A DNA stretch of 64,000 nucleotides from positions 62,001 through 126,000 of the forward strand of contig JASEFS010000004.1 of NCBI GenBank assembly GCA_030018495.1, read 5' to 3'. The stretch comes from Deltaproteobacteria bacterium (GTDB taxonomy: Bacteria; Desulfobacterota; Desulfobaccia; Desulfobaccales; 0-14-0-80-60-11). The notes beneath the pieces are model-generated. The model worked only from the letters and a program-made list of their open reading frames with translations, searched no databases and was not told the DNA's origin. The translations under genes and the position numbers were made by a program. Positions 8,899-18,300 of this stretch are shown here, one piece after another (within the stretch, counting starts at the first letter, position 1; each line of letters begins with the position of its first letter).

Positions 8899-9486
8899 AT
8901 GAATCTCAAAGAGCGCATCATTTACGAATCGTTGAGACTTTTCTCCCGTAACGGCTTCCTGAACACCTCCATCAGCGACATCATGGACGCGGCGAAAATC
9001 TCCAAGGGTGGATTTTACAATCATTTCAAAACCAAAGAGGATTTGCTGCTGGCAGTGCTGGACGAAGCCCGAAAAGTCTGGCGTGACAGGAACCTGGCAG
9101 GGGTGGATGACATCCTCCAGCCTATGGCCAAGATCAAAAAACTCCTGGAAAACTACCGGGACCGGTACCTTAAAGACGAGGAGGCCCTTCCCGGCGGCTG
9201 TATCTTTCTCACCTTATCGGTGGAACTGGACCCGCAGGAATTCCCCGCCGCCCGGGAAATCACGGACGGCTTCGACCGCGTAAGGCGCCTGTTAAACCGC
9301 CTTCTGGAACAGGCCAAAGAATCCGGGGAACTGCGCCGGGAGGTGGACACAGCGGCCGTCGCTGAAATGCTTTTTGCGGGATTGCTGGGGGCCGCGGTTT
9401 TACACGGCACGACCAAGTCATCCTTGAATTTGGATCGAGCTATTAACGCTCTGCTCGCTTATCTGGATGGACTGGCCCCTCGTTAA
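8899..9486 (+). CDS. TetR/AcrR family transcriptional regulator
   Basis: 195 residues. N-terminal HTH with the typical order: RIIYESLRLFSRNG, then TSISDIMDAAKISKGGFYNHF, with KTKEDLLLAVLDEA closing the DNA-binding domain by residue 60; the rest is the helical ligand-binding domain (TetR_C type seen with AcrR/YxaF-like regulators). The ATG lies just behind the 14-bp palindrome. The next gene, a quinone oxidoreductase-like enzyme, starts 28 bp after the stop and is probably co-transcribed and repressed by this protein in response to an electrophile or quinone (inference). Confidence 0.88.
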   Translation: MNLKERIIYESLRLFSRNGFLNTSISDIMDAAKISKGGFYNHFKTKEDLLLAVLDEARKVWRDRNLAGVDDILQPMAKIKKLLENYRDRYLKDEEALPGGCIFLTLSVELDPQEFPAAREITDGFDRVRRLLNRLLEQAKESGELRREVDTAAVAEMLFAGLLGAAVLHGTTKSSLNLDRAINALLAYLDGLAPR

Positions 9487-9514
9487 TTTTAATTACTTTG
9501 GGAGGCGGACGATT

Positions 9515-10516
9515 ATGGCTCAAAAAACCTTCAAAGCTTTGGTAATAACTGAAACCCCCGAAAAACGGTATTTAAGGGAGGTAAAGGAAAAAAGCTTAAG
9601 CGATCTGCCTCCAGGCGACGTCCTGGTGAAAGTGGCCTATTCCTCCCTAAATTACAAGGACGCGCTCTCGGCTATCGGCAACAAAGGGGTAACCAAGCAA
9701 TATCCCCATACTCCGGGAATCGATGCCGCCGGAGTGGTGGAAGAAAGCCAAAGCCCGGAATTCAAACCGGGGGATGAAGTGATCGTCACCAGTTACGATT
9801 TGGGAATGAACACGCCGGGCGGCTTCGGCCAATATATCCGGGTGCCCGCGGGTTGGGTGGTGAAGCGGCCCGACGGCCTTACCCTGCGGGAAAGCATGAT
9901 TTATGGCACCGCGGGATTTACCGCGGCCCTGTCCGTGTTCCGGCTGCTGGGCGCGGGCGTGACCGCGGACCAGGGAAAAATTCTGGTCTCCGGAGCCACG
10001 GGGGGCGTGGGCAGCGTCGCGGTGGCCATCCTTGCCAAAGAAGGTTTTGCCGTTACCGCGGTCAGCGGCAGGCCTGAAAACAAGGATTATCTCCTGGGAA
10101 TCGGCGCCCGGGAAATGATCAGCGCCGAGGAAGCCACCGATACCAGCGGCAAGCCGCTCCTCAAGAGTCTGTGGGCCGGGTCCGTGGATACCGTGGGCGG
10201 CCCCATTTTAGCCACCACAATCAAGTCTACGAATTATGGCGGAGTGGTCACCTGCTGCGGCAATGCGGCTTCTCCGGACCTCCCCTTGAACGTGTTTCCA
10301 TTTATTTTGCGCGGCGTCACCCTCATCGGCATCGACTCGCAAAACTGCCCCATGGAAATGCGCCGCAAGGTCTGGCACAGGATCGCCGGCGACTGGAAAC
10401 TCCCTCACCTGGAAAAACTTGCTTCAGAGACCGATTTGGCCGGGCTCAGCGAACAAATCGATCTCATGCTAAAACGCCAACACCGCGGCAGGACCATTGT
10501 CAGGCTGCCGGATTAA
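9515..10516 (+). CDS. YhdH/YhfP-family NADPH quinone/acryloyl-CoA oxidoreductase (MDR superfamily)
   Basis: About 334 residues from the ATG at 9515, which has GGAGG upstream; in-frame codons before it overlap the tetR end and are not needed. Zinc-free medium-chain dehydrogenase: the GroES-like N-terminus (SSLNYKDALS, HTPGIDAAGVV) and the nucleotide-binding motif SGATGGVGSVAVAIL near residue 155 are clear. The family (AcuI in marine bacteria) reduces acryloyl-CoA to propionyl-CoA with NADPH; others act on quinones or aldehydes. Placement behind a TetR regulator suggests inducible detoxification or acrylate metabolism; the substrate is not provable here. Confidence 0.85.
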   Translation: MAQKTFKALVITETPEKRYLREVKEKSLSDLPPGDVLVKVAYSSLNYKDALSAIGNKGVTKQYPHTPGIDAAGVVEESQSPEFKPGDEVIVTSYDLGMNTPGGFGQYIRVPAGWVVKRPDGLTLRESMIYGTAGFTAALSVFRLLGAGVTADQGKILVSGATGGVGSVAVAILAKEGFAVTAVSGRPENKDYLLGIGAREMISAEEATDTSGKPLLKSLWAGSVDTVGGPILATTIKSTNYGGVVTCCGNAASPDLPLNVFPFILRGVTLIGIDSQNCPMEMRRKVWHRIAGDWKLPHLEKLASETDLAGLSEQIDLMLKRQHRGRTIVRLPD

Positions 10517-10738
10517 TAACCGCCTTGAGTCCCGGGAATATCTCAAAAAGTTCCCCAGTTATATGAAGCCTGGCAGGGGCGCCGCGACCCGCCCCTGCCC
10601 AACATTCCCTGCGAATCGCTTCAAAACTTTTTTAAAAACCATGCTTTTCTCTGTTTCCTCTTGGTTAGACTTTTCGCGAATTTTAGGCCATAATGAGCAT
10701 GAATCTCTTTTGAAGTTCCTTTTCTGAAAGGATCTTAA

Positions 10739-11467
10739 TTGCCTGAATGCCCTCATTGTTCCCACGAAGTTGAAGCCGGCAGTGCTTTTTGTCAGCACTG
10801 CGGCCGGAGAATAGACGAGTCCGCGCCACCGGTTAAGGCAGCCGCAACCCTTTCCTTCCATGGCGAGTTGAAATTGGGAGATTACCTCAGGACAGGCTGG
10901 GAGGTGTTCAGGCAATTTCCTTTGGGATTCGTTCTTTTCACACTGGTTTACTTTGTCATTTTGGCAATTATCAGCTATCCCCGGGGCATCGGCTGGCTGG
11001 CCGCCGCCGCGATCCACGAGCCCTTGGTGGCGGGATTCATTATTGTCAGCGCCAAAATTCTCCAGAAAAAGACCCCCACCTTTATGGATTTCTTTGGGGG
11101 CTTTCAATTCAAGTATTTTCTCCCCCTGGTTCTCCTGGGGGTGGTCAGTCGGGTTTTAATCACCATCGGCCTGTTTTTATTGGTTATTCCCGGCTTGTAT
11201 CTGGCCGTGAGTTATATTTTCGCCACCCTGTTGGTGGTGGATCAAGGCCTGGATTTCTGGCCGGCCATGGAGCAGAGCCGCAAGTTTGTCACGCCCCGGT
11301 GGTTCAGCTTTTTTGTGCTTCTCCTGCTGCTGGTGCTGGTAAATATCGCCGGCATCCTGGCCCTGGGTGTAGGCTTGCTGGTCTCTCTGCCGGTGAGCTG
11401 GTGCGCCCTGGTGTCGGCGTATGCAGACCTTTTTGGCCTGAAATCTGAATACAACCCTGTTCCATGA
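10739..11467 (+). CDS. Zinc-ribbon integral membrane protein
   Basis: 242 residues from a TTG start with GAAAGGA upstream. The N-terminus is a zinc ribbon, CPHC at residues 4-7 and CQHC at 18-21, followed by a linker and, from about residue 55, four to six hydrophobic segments (FVLFTLVYFVILAIISY, LVLLGVVSRVLITIGLFLLV, and FFVLLLLLVLVNIAGILALG among them) of the kind found in membrane proteins of unknown function with glycerophosphodiesterase-like membrane regions. Its stop overlaps the priA start (ATGA), so the two genes are translationally coupled. No function can be assigned. Confidence 0.75.
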   Translation: MPECPHCSHEVEAGSAFCQHCGRRIDESAPPVKAAATLSFHGELKLGDYLRTGWEVFRQFPLGFVLFTLVYFVILAIISYPRGIGWLAAAAIHEPLVAGFIIVSAKILQKKTPTFMDFFGGFQFKYFLPLVLLGVVSRVLITIGLFLLVIPGLYLAVSYIFATLLVVDQGLDFWPAMEQSRKFVTPRWFSFFVLLLLLVLVNIAGILALGVGLLVSLPVSWCALVSAYADLFGLKSEYNPVP

Positions 11468-13755
11468 CCCCGAAGTCCCTTGAGGACGCCGGCGCTCAGG
11501 AGGCGGCGCTGCTTGAAGTGGCGGTGGCGCTGCCCCTGTTTCACACCCTTACCTATAGAGTTCCTCCCCGTTTGATCTCCGCGCAGGTGGGCTGCCTGGT
11601 CAAGGTGCCGGTGGGCCGCCGGCATACATCCGGTTATTTGTTGGGGCCGGCCCGCGAGATTCCTGAAGCTGCTTTAAAGGATGTCACCGCAATTTTGGAC
11701 CCCTTGCCCCGGTTCGGCCCCGATATGGTGCCTTTCTTCCGCTGGCTGGCAGAATACTATCATTATCCCCTGGGAGAAGCGCTGCGCCAGATTATTCCCG
11801 GCGGTGAGAAGCCCACAGGTCCCAAAACGGAACGCTGGGCCGCCGCGGCAGGTGAAGCTCAGACTGCGGGAGAATCGGCAGGCGCGGGGCGCGAATCGGC
11901 TCTGCGGCCCCCCGCGGTCCGTTTAGGTCCGCGGGAGCGGGCCCTGCTCCAGCATCTCCAAGAGCACGGCCCGTCGCCCGTCAGAGAATTAAACCGTATT
12001 TTCTCCAATTGCCAGGCCGTATTGCGGCGTCTGGCCGGCAAGGGGCTGGTTTCCTTGGAGAACCGGTCAGCCTTCCGGGACCCTTTGGCGGACCACCCGG
12101 TTGGGCTGATTGAAGAAAGCCTGACTCTCACCGAGGATCAGCAAAGAGCGGTCAAGGAGGTTTCACAAGGGCTGGCCAGCGGGGCTTTTGCTCCCTTCCT
12201 GCTGCACGGGGTGACGGCCAGCGGCAAAACCGAAGTCTATTTAGCGGCAGCCGCAGAATGCCTGGCGCAAGGCCGTCAGGTCCTGGTCCTGCTGCCGGAA
12301 ATCGCGCTCACCCATCCGGTGGCCTGGCAGTTTAACCGCCGTTTCGGCGACCGGGTGACCTTGCTGCACAGCGGCATGAGCGACGCGGCGCGGCTGGACC
12401 AGTGGCGGCGCATCATGCAGGGGGAGGTGGATGTTTTAGTGGGGGCCCGCTCCGCGGTGTTTGCGCCGCTCCCCCGCCCCGGCCTTATCGTGGTGGACGA
12501 AGAGCATGACCCTTCCTATAAGCACGAAGGCGGTCTTCCCTACCAGGCCAGGGACGTGGCGCTTTACCGGGGGAAGCTGGCAAAGGCGGCGGTGTTGCTG
12601 GTGTCGGCCACCCCTGCAGTGACTACTTATTACCGGGCCAAGTCAGGAAAATACCGCTACCTTAATCTCAGCCGCCGCGTCACCCCCCAAAACGTTCCCC
12701 AGGTGGAACTGGTGAACCTGAAGCAGGAGCGGGGCCGCAGCCTGAAGATCATTTCCGCCCCCCTGGCTGCGGCTTTGCAGGAAACGTTGTCCCGGCGCGA
12801 GCAGGCCCTGCTGTTTCTGAACCGGCGCGGCTTTTCCACGGTGGTTTTCTGCCTCTTCTGCGGCAAAATCTTTCACTGCGATCATTGCAGCATCCCTCTG
12901 ACCCATCATCGCGGGCGCGACTTGCTCGTCTGCCATTACTGCGGCTTCACCAAGCCTTTGCCCGACCGTTGCCCGGAATGCCAGTCCTCGGCCGTCAAGC
13001 GCTACGGCATCGGCACGGAAAAAGTGGAAGCCGAAGTGCAGCGACTCTTTCCCGAGGCCAGGGTCTGCCGTTTGGACCGGGACGTGGCCCCCCACAGCGG
13101 CCGGGGCCTGAGAATCCTGGAGGAGTTTGCGGCCGGAAAGATGGACATATTGGTGGGCACCCAGATGATCACCAAGGGGCACCACTTCCCTAACGTGACT
13201 TTGGTGGGGGCCATAGCCGCGGACCAGAGCCTGTTTTTCCCGGAGTATCACGCCGGGGAGCGCACTTTTCAGCTTATGGCCCAAGTGGCGGGCCGGGCCG
13301 GCCGGGGCGAATCTCCGGGGCGGGTGCTGGTCCAGACGTATCACCCCGAGCACTACGTCTTCAGCACGATAAGAACCCAGGACTATGAGGCTTTTTATGA
13401 AGCGGAACTCGCCTCCCGCCGCGCCGCCGGCTATCCGCCGTTCACCCGCCTGGCCCTGGTGCGTCTGAGCGGTCCGGCCGAAGAGGCGGTGGCCGCCCAA
13501 GCCCGGCGCCTGGCCGATAATTTACAGCGTCTACTATCTAAGGATAGCCAACTGGCGCGTTTGGTGAGGGTCCTGGGGCCGGCTCCCGCGGGTCTGGCCA
13601 AGCTCAAGGGCCGCTTCCGCTGGCAATTGCTCCTTAAAAGTTACGGCCGCCCTCCCCTGCTGGCAGCCCTCAACCAGGTGCGCCGGCTCTGGTCCCCCCA
13701 GCCCAGAGGCAGAATCGACCTCACCCTGGACATTGACCCGGCAAGCTTGTTTTAA
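11464..13755 (+). CDS. priA: Primosomal protein N' (replication restart helicase PriA)
   Basis: 763 residues, the usual PriA length. PriA reloads the replicative helicase at stalled forks. Seen here: the 3'-DNA-binding N-terminal domain (VALPLFHTLTYRVP), Walker A HGVTASGKTE near residue 260, DEEH box VVDEEHDPSYKHE near 345, and the zinc-binding cysteines CLFCGKIFHCDHC, CHYCGF and CPEC near residues 465-510, then motif V/VI (GTQMITKGHHFPNV, QVAGRAGR). It overlaps the upstream membrane-protein gene by four bases. A hairpin repeat lies directly behind the stop codon. Confidence 0.96.
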   Translation: MTPKSLEDAGAQEAALLEVAVALPLFHTLTYRVPPRLISAQVGCLVKVPVGRRHTSGYLLGPAREIPEAALKDVTAILDPLPRFGPDMVPFFRWLAEYYHYPLGEALRQIIPGGEKPTGPKTERWAAAAGEAQTAGESAGAGRESALRPPAVRLGPRERALLQHLQEHGPSPVRELNRIFSNCQAVLRRLAGKGLVSLENRSAFRDPLADHPVGLIEESLTLTEDQQRAVKEVSQGLASGAFAPFLLHGVTASGKTEVYLAAAAECLAQGRQVLVLLPEIALTHPVAWQFNRRFGDRVTLLHSGMSDAARLDQWRRIMQGEVDVLVGARSAVFAPLPRPGLIVVDEEHDPSYKHEGGLPYQARDVALYRGKLAKAAVLLVSATPAVTTYYRAKSGKYRYLNLSRRVTPQNVPQVELVNLKQERGRSLKIISAPLAAALQETLSRREQALLFLNRRGFSTVVFCLFCGKIFHCDHCSIPLTHHRGRDLLVCHYCGFTKPLPDRCPECQSSAVKRYGIGTEKVEAEVQRLFPEARVCRLDRDVAPHSGRGLRILEEFAAGKMDILVGTQMITKGHHFPNVTLVGAIAADQSLFFPEYHAGERTFQLMAQVAGRAGRGESPGRVLVQTYHPEHYVFSTIRTQDYEAFYEAELASRRAAGYPPFTRLALVRLSGPAEEAVAAQARRLADNLQRLLSKDSQLARLVRVLGPAPAGLAKLKGRFRWQLLLKSYGRPPLLAALNQVRRLWSPQPRGRIDLTLDIDPASLF

Positions 13756-13762
13756 AGAAGCA

Positions 13763-13784
13763 CAGGCAAGATGCCTGTGCTCCC
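13763..13784. repeat. Dispersed 'GGGAGCACAGGC' repeat, copy 1 (minus orientation)
   Basis: The reverse complement of this stretch is identical over 22 bases to 32797-32818, and similar to 19485-19504. Here it also forms a 9-bp hairpin (AGCACAGGC / GCCTGTGCT at 13759-13781) just after priA. Confidence 0.75.
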
Positions 13785-13837
13785 GCTGCTTGGAGCAGAG
13801 AAGGGGCAACGATGACCCAAGCCGCCCCGCCAGAGGG

Positions 13838-14365
13838 TCAAATTTCTTCCAGCGCCCTGGCGTAGGCCTCATAGGTAGGCTTGCCGAACAGCACGAAGCG
13901 CACCAGCTCGATTTCCGGGTGTTCTGCCAGATAATCCTTGACGGTTTTCAGGGCGATTTTGGCGGCGTCTGCCACCGGGTAGCCGTAGACTCCGGTAGAC
14001 AAGGACGGGAAGGCCAGGGACTTGATGCCGCGCGCCGAGGCCATTTTCAGGCTTTCCCGGTAGGCCGAGGCCAGCAGCTCCGGCTCGCCGTGCCGGCCGT
14101 CCCGGTAGATCGGCCCCACGGTGTGGATGACGTATTTGGCTTTAAGATTGCCCCCGGTGGTGATTACCGCCTGGCCCGTGGGGCAATGGCCGATCTTCCT
14201 GGCTTCCTCCTGGATTTTGGGTCCCCCGGCCCGGTTTATGGCGCCGTCCACGCCGCCGCCCACCCGCAGTTGCTCATTGGCCGCATTCACCACGGCTTCG
14301 GTGTCCTGCTGGGTGATGTCGCCTTCCACCAGTTCCAATAATGACTGACCCACTTCTACCCGCAT
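13838..14365 (-). CDS. Macro domain protein (ADP-ribose/O-acetyl-ADP-ribose binding)
   Basis: 175 residues from ATG 14365 (AAGGGG seven bases upstream; the ATG at 14371 sits directly on the Shine-Dalgarno). A single macro domain of the YmdB/MacroD class: VEGDITQQDTEAVVNAANE, GGGVDGAINRAGG, TGGNLKAKYVIHTVGP and PSLSTGVYGYP are all present, including the Asn and Gly loop residues used for ADP-ribose binding and hydrolysis. The expected role is removing mono-ADP-ribose from proteins or deacetylating O-acetyl-ADP-ribose. It lies 128 bp downstream of the thioredoxin-like selenoprotein gene on the same strand; a shared transcript is possible but a weak hairpin sits between them. Confidence 0.9.
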   Translation of the reverse strand: MRVEVGQSLLELVEGDITQQDTEAVVNAANEQLRVGGGVDGAINRAGGPKIQEEARKIGHCPTGQAVITTGGNLKAKYVIHTVGPIYRDGRHGEPELLASAYRESLKMASARGIKSLAFPSLSTGVYGYPVADAAKIALKTVKDYLAEHPEIELVRFVLFGKPTYEAYARALEEI

Positions 14366-14493
14366 GGCCATCCCCTTGTCTGCCAAATTTTGTGGAGGAA
14401 GGATTAAAGGGAAAAAATATGAAAGGGCGGCAGAACTGCTGGGTATAAATGTTGTTCTTCGCCCTTTCCCTTTTTCCCCTTTTCGCCATATGC

Positions 14494-15069
14494 TTAGGCC
14501 GGGATCAGCTTGTACGGCTCGGCCCGCTTTGCCCACTCGCTCTGCGGATATTTGGCGGTCAGAATATCGTATGCCTTCCGCAAGGGTTTGGGATCGTGGG
14601 TCCTTTTATAGGCCGCCACTCCCTGGAAAAAGACGGCCTCAGGCACCACTTCCGGCACGGGACAGCGGTCGATAACCTCTTCGAAAAGAGCCTGGGCTTC
14701 CGCGAATTGCTCTTGGTCCAGGTAGAAGCGGCCCTTGCCCACCTCGAGGGTGGCGATGAATACATCAGGCTGCAAGAATCCCACGATGCGATAGTGCTCC
14801 TTGCCGTCCGCATCCAGCACCAGGATGGTGGGCGTCCAGGAAACATTGTATTTTTCCGTCATCGCTTTATTGGAGACCTCGATTTGCACCGGGATGAAAT
14901 TGAGGTCAACAAATCTTGCCACACCTTCGTTGGGGTACGTCACGGCACCCATCTGCTGGCAGCCGATTCACTGAGGGTTGTAAAAATCCAGCAGAATGGG
15001 CTTATTGGTTTTCCTGGCCGTTTCCTGGGCCTTGCCCAAGTCATCCAGCCAGCACACCCGCATGGCCAT
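14494..15069 (-). CDS. Thioredoxin-like selenoprotein (UxxC) with C-terminal TPR-like helices
   Basis: Translated from ATG 15069 (GGAGG six bases upstream) the frame runs to 14494 with one TGA at 14970-14968, codon 34. The protein around it reads LLDFYNPQ-U-IGCQQMG, placing the TGA exactly on the first Cys of the thioredoxin CxxC, i.e. U34-I-G-C37. The fold continues normally after it (FIPVQIEVSN, the cis-Pro motif SWTPTILVLD, then G-x-F), followed by TPR-like helices (AQALFEEVIDRCP, LRKAYDILTAKYP). Total 191 residues. A bSECIS-like hairpin lies 17 nt after the TGA. If the TGA is taken as a stop, only a truncated protein from Met 14952 lacking the active site is found. Likely a reductive thiol oxidoreductase; partner unknown. 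Confidence 0.87.
14933..14950 (-). promoter_or_regulatory. Candidate bacterial SECIS element
   Basis: On the mRNA, 17 nt after UGA, GGGUGC pairs with GUACCC (six pairs, one G-U) around a six-base loop CGUGAC. The loop carries the G-U dinucleotide, with its G about 25 nt from the UGA, inside the spacing range described for bacterial SECIS elements that recruit SelB. Confidence 0.65.
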
Positions 15070-15234
15070 AGCTGTCCTCCTTTCCTGGGCTTAAGGGTCC
15101 TGGTATGGTTCACTATGTGCCTAAACATAAGCACTAAACAGTTGTTGGCAAGGTCGGCAGGAAGGTATTTGAACGGCCAGACGGTTTGGGAGGAAAAGTC
15201 ATAAATTATATGATTGATCAAAAGACCTATGGAA

Positions 15235-15263
15235 TCTTGATCTTGTAATATTTATGATATAAT
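15235..15263 (+). promoter_or_regulatory. Putative sigma-70 promoter for the 2-oxoacid oxidoreductase
   Basis: A perfect TATAAT at 15258-15263 is preceded by TCTTGA (17-bp spacing) or TTGATC (15-bp spacing). The stretch 15070-15378 has no gene; it is markedly AT-rich from 15190 on, and this promoter would leave a leader of about 110 nt before the ATG at 15379, whose role I cannot see. Confidence 0.5.
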
Positions 15264-15378
15264 AGAAACTTTCCAAAAATTTTTTATTATATAGGCACTG
15301 TTTTTTCTAGAAAAAAAGATTAGCAGAAAGTTTGTGCATTTGAGATAATTTTAAAAATTCTTGAAGTGAGGTTCAAGT

Positions 15379-18300
15379 ATGTCTGGATTGACCAACCGGG
15401 TTAGTATCGACGCGTTGCGGCAGCAGCTTCCTTATCATAAGCTGCGTCAGGAAAAGGAAAGAGACGTTGTCCACATCGATTGGCAAACCGAATGGGAACG
15501 GTTTGACGCCAGGGAGATGTTCTCCTTTGACCTCTCAACCATTCCCGACAAAATGCTGGAGGCTATTCGGAGCCGCAAAGTCGTACTCATGGACGGCAAC
15601 CAGGCAGCTATTTCCATCCTCACCCGGGTGGCCGACGGACTCTGCGGCTATCCCATCACCCCTTCCACGCCCATAGCCGAGCAGTTTTCCCGGGCCGCCG
15701 CCATGGGACAAAAAAACCTCTGGGGCACGGAACTCATGTATTTCCAACCCTCGGACGAACTCTCGGCCATTGCCTCGGTGGAAGCCATGGCTTCTCAGGG
15801 GGGGCGTTATGTTGACAACACCTCCTCCCAGGGTCTCCTCCTGAAAACGAAAAACCTGTTTTCCGTGGCCGGCAAGCGGCTGCCGGTGGTCATGACCGTC
15901 ATGGCCCGGGAAGTGAACAAAGGCTCGCTCTCCATTCATTGCGGCCATACGGATTTCTATGCCGTGCGCAATTCGGGTTGGGCCCAGTTGGTCTCCGCGG
16001 ACAACCAGGAAATGCATGAACTCCTGCCCATCGCCTTCAAAGTCTCGGAGTTGAAGCAAGTGATGCTTCCCACCATGGTCATCGGCGACGGTTTTATTAA
16101 AAGCCATGCCATCGAAAATATTGCTGAGCTGTCGGATTCTTTTTTGGAATTCTTTGTGGGGCCTCCGAACCGCTTTTATCAGCCCGATTTTGAGCACGGG
16201 GCCCTGACCGGCACCTTCACGGACACCGACCTGACCATGGAAGGCGAAGTGTCCCAGGACCTGGCCTACCGCTTCTTCAAGCGGGGTTTTGTGGCCGCCA
16301 TGAACCTGATGAACCGGATGATCGGCACCAACCTCAAGGTGGTGGAATGCTACCGCACCGAAGACGCGGATATGGTGGTGGTCATATTGGGCTCCGCCGC
16401 GGGCGTGGTCAAAGACGTGGTGGACTATTACCGGGATGTCAAAGGCTATAAGATCGGGGTGGTGCGCCCCGTGCTATTTAACCCGCCCTGCTACGAAGAA
16501 CTGGCCTACGGCATGCGCAAAGCCAAGGTGATCAGCGTCCTGGAACGGAGCGGTACAGCCCACAACCAATTGCTGCTCGCGGATGTGCAGGCCGCCCTCC
16601 AGGTTTCCATCCGGGCCGGCAAGGAAGGCAAGGCCGAGCACCGGGTGTACGGCCGCCAGGACATGCCCACCCTGCTGCACGGCGTCTACGGCCTGGGCAG
16701 CAAGGACTTCAACAAATATGACGCCGCCGCGGTGGTGGAGAACATGATCTCCGTCATGGAAAAAAAGCGGGGCTTTTTGCGGGATTTCTATTGCGGCATC
16801 GAAGGCCCCCTCACCCTGAAGCCGTCCCCCCTGCCGGGCTATCTCGAACGGGAGCTGGGCATGACCTTCATCGGCGTGGGCGCCGAAGGCGTCAAGACCG
16901 CGCTGGAATCCGCCGCGCTGATTTATGCCGAAGATTACGGCACCGGCAGCAAGAAGTACGTCCAGTCCGGGGCCCGCTACGGTGCGGCCCGCAAAGGCGC
17001 GCCGGTGTTTATGAATTTGCGCATCAGCTCCCATCCCATCCGCAACGCCTCGGAGCTCACGGAGCGCAACGTGCTGGCCTTCTTCAACGAAAAATTCCTG
17101 TCAGACCAGATACTGAAGGAATATGTGGGCGGTCTGAAGGAAAAGGGCCTCCTGATCATCAACAGCTGCAAGGACTGCTACGACGTGCTGGCCACCTTTC
17201 CGCCCCAGATTCAGTCTCTCATCAAGTACCGTCAGATCAAGGTCTTCACCCTGGACGCCACCAAATCGGCTTTGCAGTTCCTGAACCGCAATCTGCCGGG
17301 CGCGGCCATTTTGGGTTTGGTCAATAAGGAATTGGGCATCCTCCCGGAAAAGGAATTTGAGCAGCGCCTCAAAAAAATCCTGGAGAAGAAGTTAGGAGGC
17401 AAGAAGGGCAAGGACATTATCGATCCCAATCTGGCCCTTCTGAGATTCGGCGCCAGCCAAGGCGCCGGCAATCCGGGGGAGAAAGCCATAGCCACTTTGG
17501 CTCTGTCTGATGACCAGCCGGAGTACGCTCCGCCGCCTCCCGAAGACTTCGGGCAGGGGCCCGGCACTGCCGGCCTGCCGTTCCGCTTCACCGAGAAAGA
17601 CGAAATGGGCACCATCAAACCCATCCCTCTTATGCCCAATTATCAGGATGTCTTTTACCGGCGCATGGTCAAGCCTATCCTGGATGGCAAAAAAGTGCCC
17701 TGGGACCGCTTTTTGCCCGTGGTGCCCGCGGCCACCAGCCGCTTTCGGGACATGAGTTACATCGGCACCCAGGTCCCGGTTTATGAGGCCGGCAAATGCA
17801 TCGCCTGCGGCTTGTGCGCCGCGTCTTGTCCCGATGCCGCGGTGTACTGCCTGGTCACTCATGAAGAAGTGCCGGCGGACGCCCAAAGCCACTTCAAGAT
17901 TTTCAAGAAGCCGCCCAAGGGCGTGCCCTGGGAGCGGTTCGCCATGAACATCGAGGCTGACCCCAGTGCCTGCAAAGGCTGCGGCGTCTGTGCCCAAGTC
18001 TGTCCCACCGACGCCCTGAAGATGGTGGACAAGACCAAAATAACTCCCTTGGACTTTCTCTCGGAGAGATACCGGAAACTGGACAACACCCTTGAGTTGG
18101 CCTCCCACGTGGATCAATTGCCGCTGAACTATCAGGTGCTTTTCGTCCTTTCCAAACTCTATCCCGGCAAGCACACCCTGTGCCCCGGTTGCAGCGAGGG
18201 AGTGATCAATCTGCTTACCTTCTACGCGGCGGAGTCCCTGCGCAATCATCCCCAGGGCATCGCCACTTTTTATCAAGGCTTGCGCATCCTGTCGGAGAGA

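Noticed and set aside
14494-14952. Frameshift or pseudogene explanation for the thioredoxin-like gene
   Set aside because: The frame is the same on both sides of the TGA, the TGA sits on the active-site residue, and a SECIS-like stem follows; a point mutation there is less likely.
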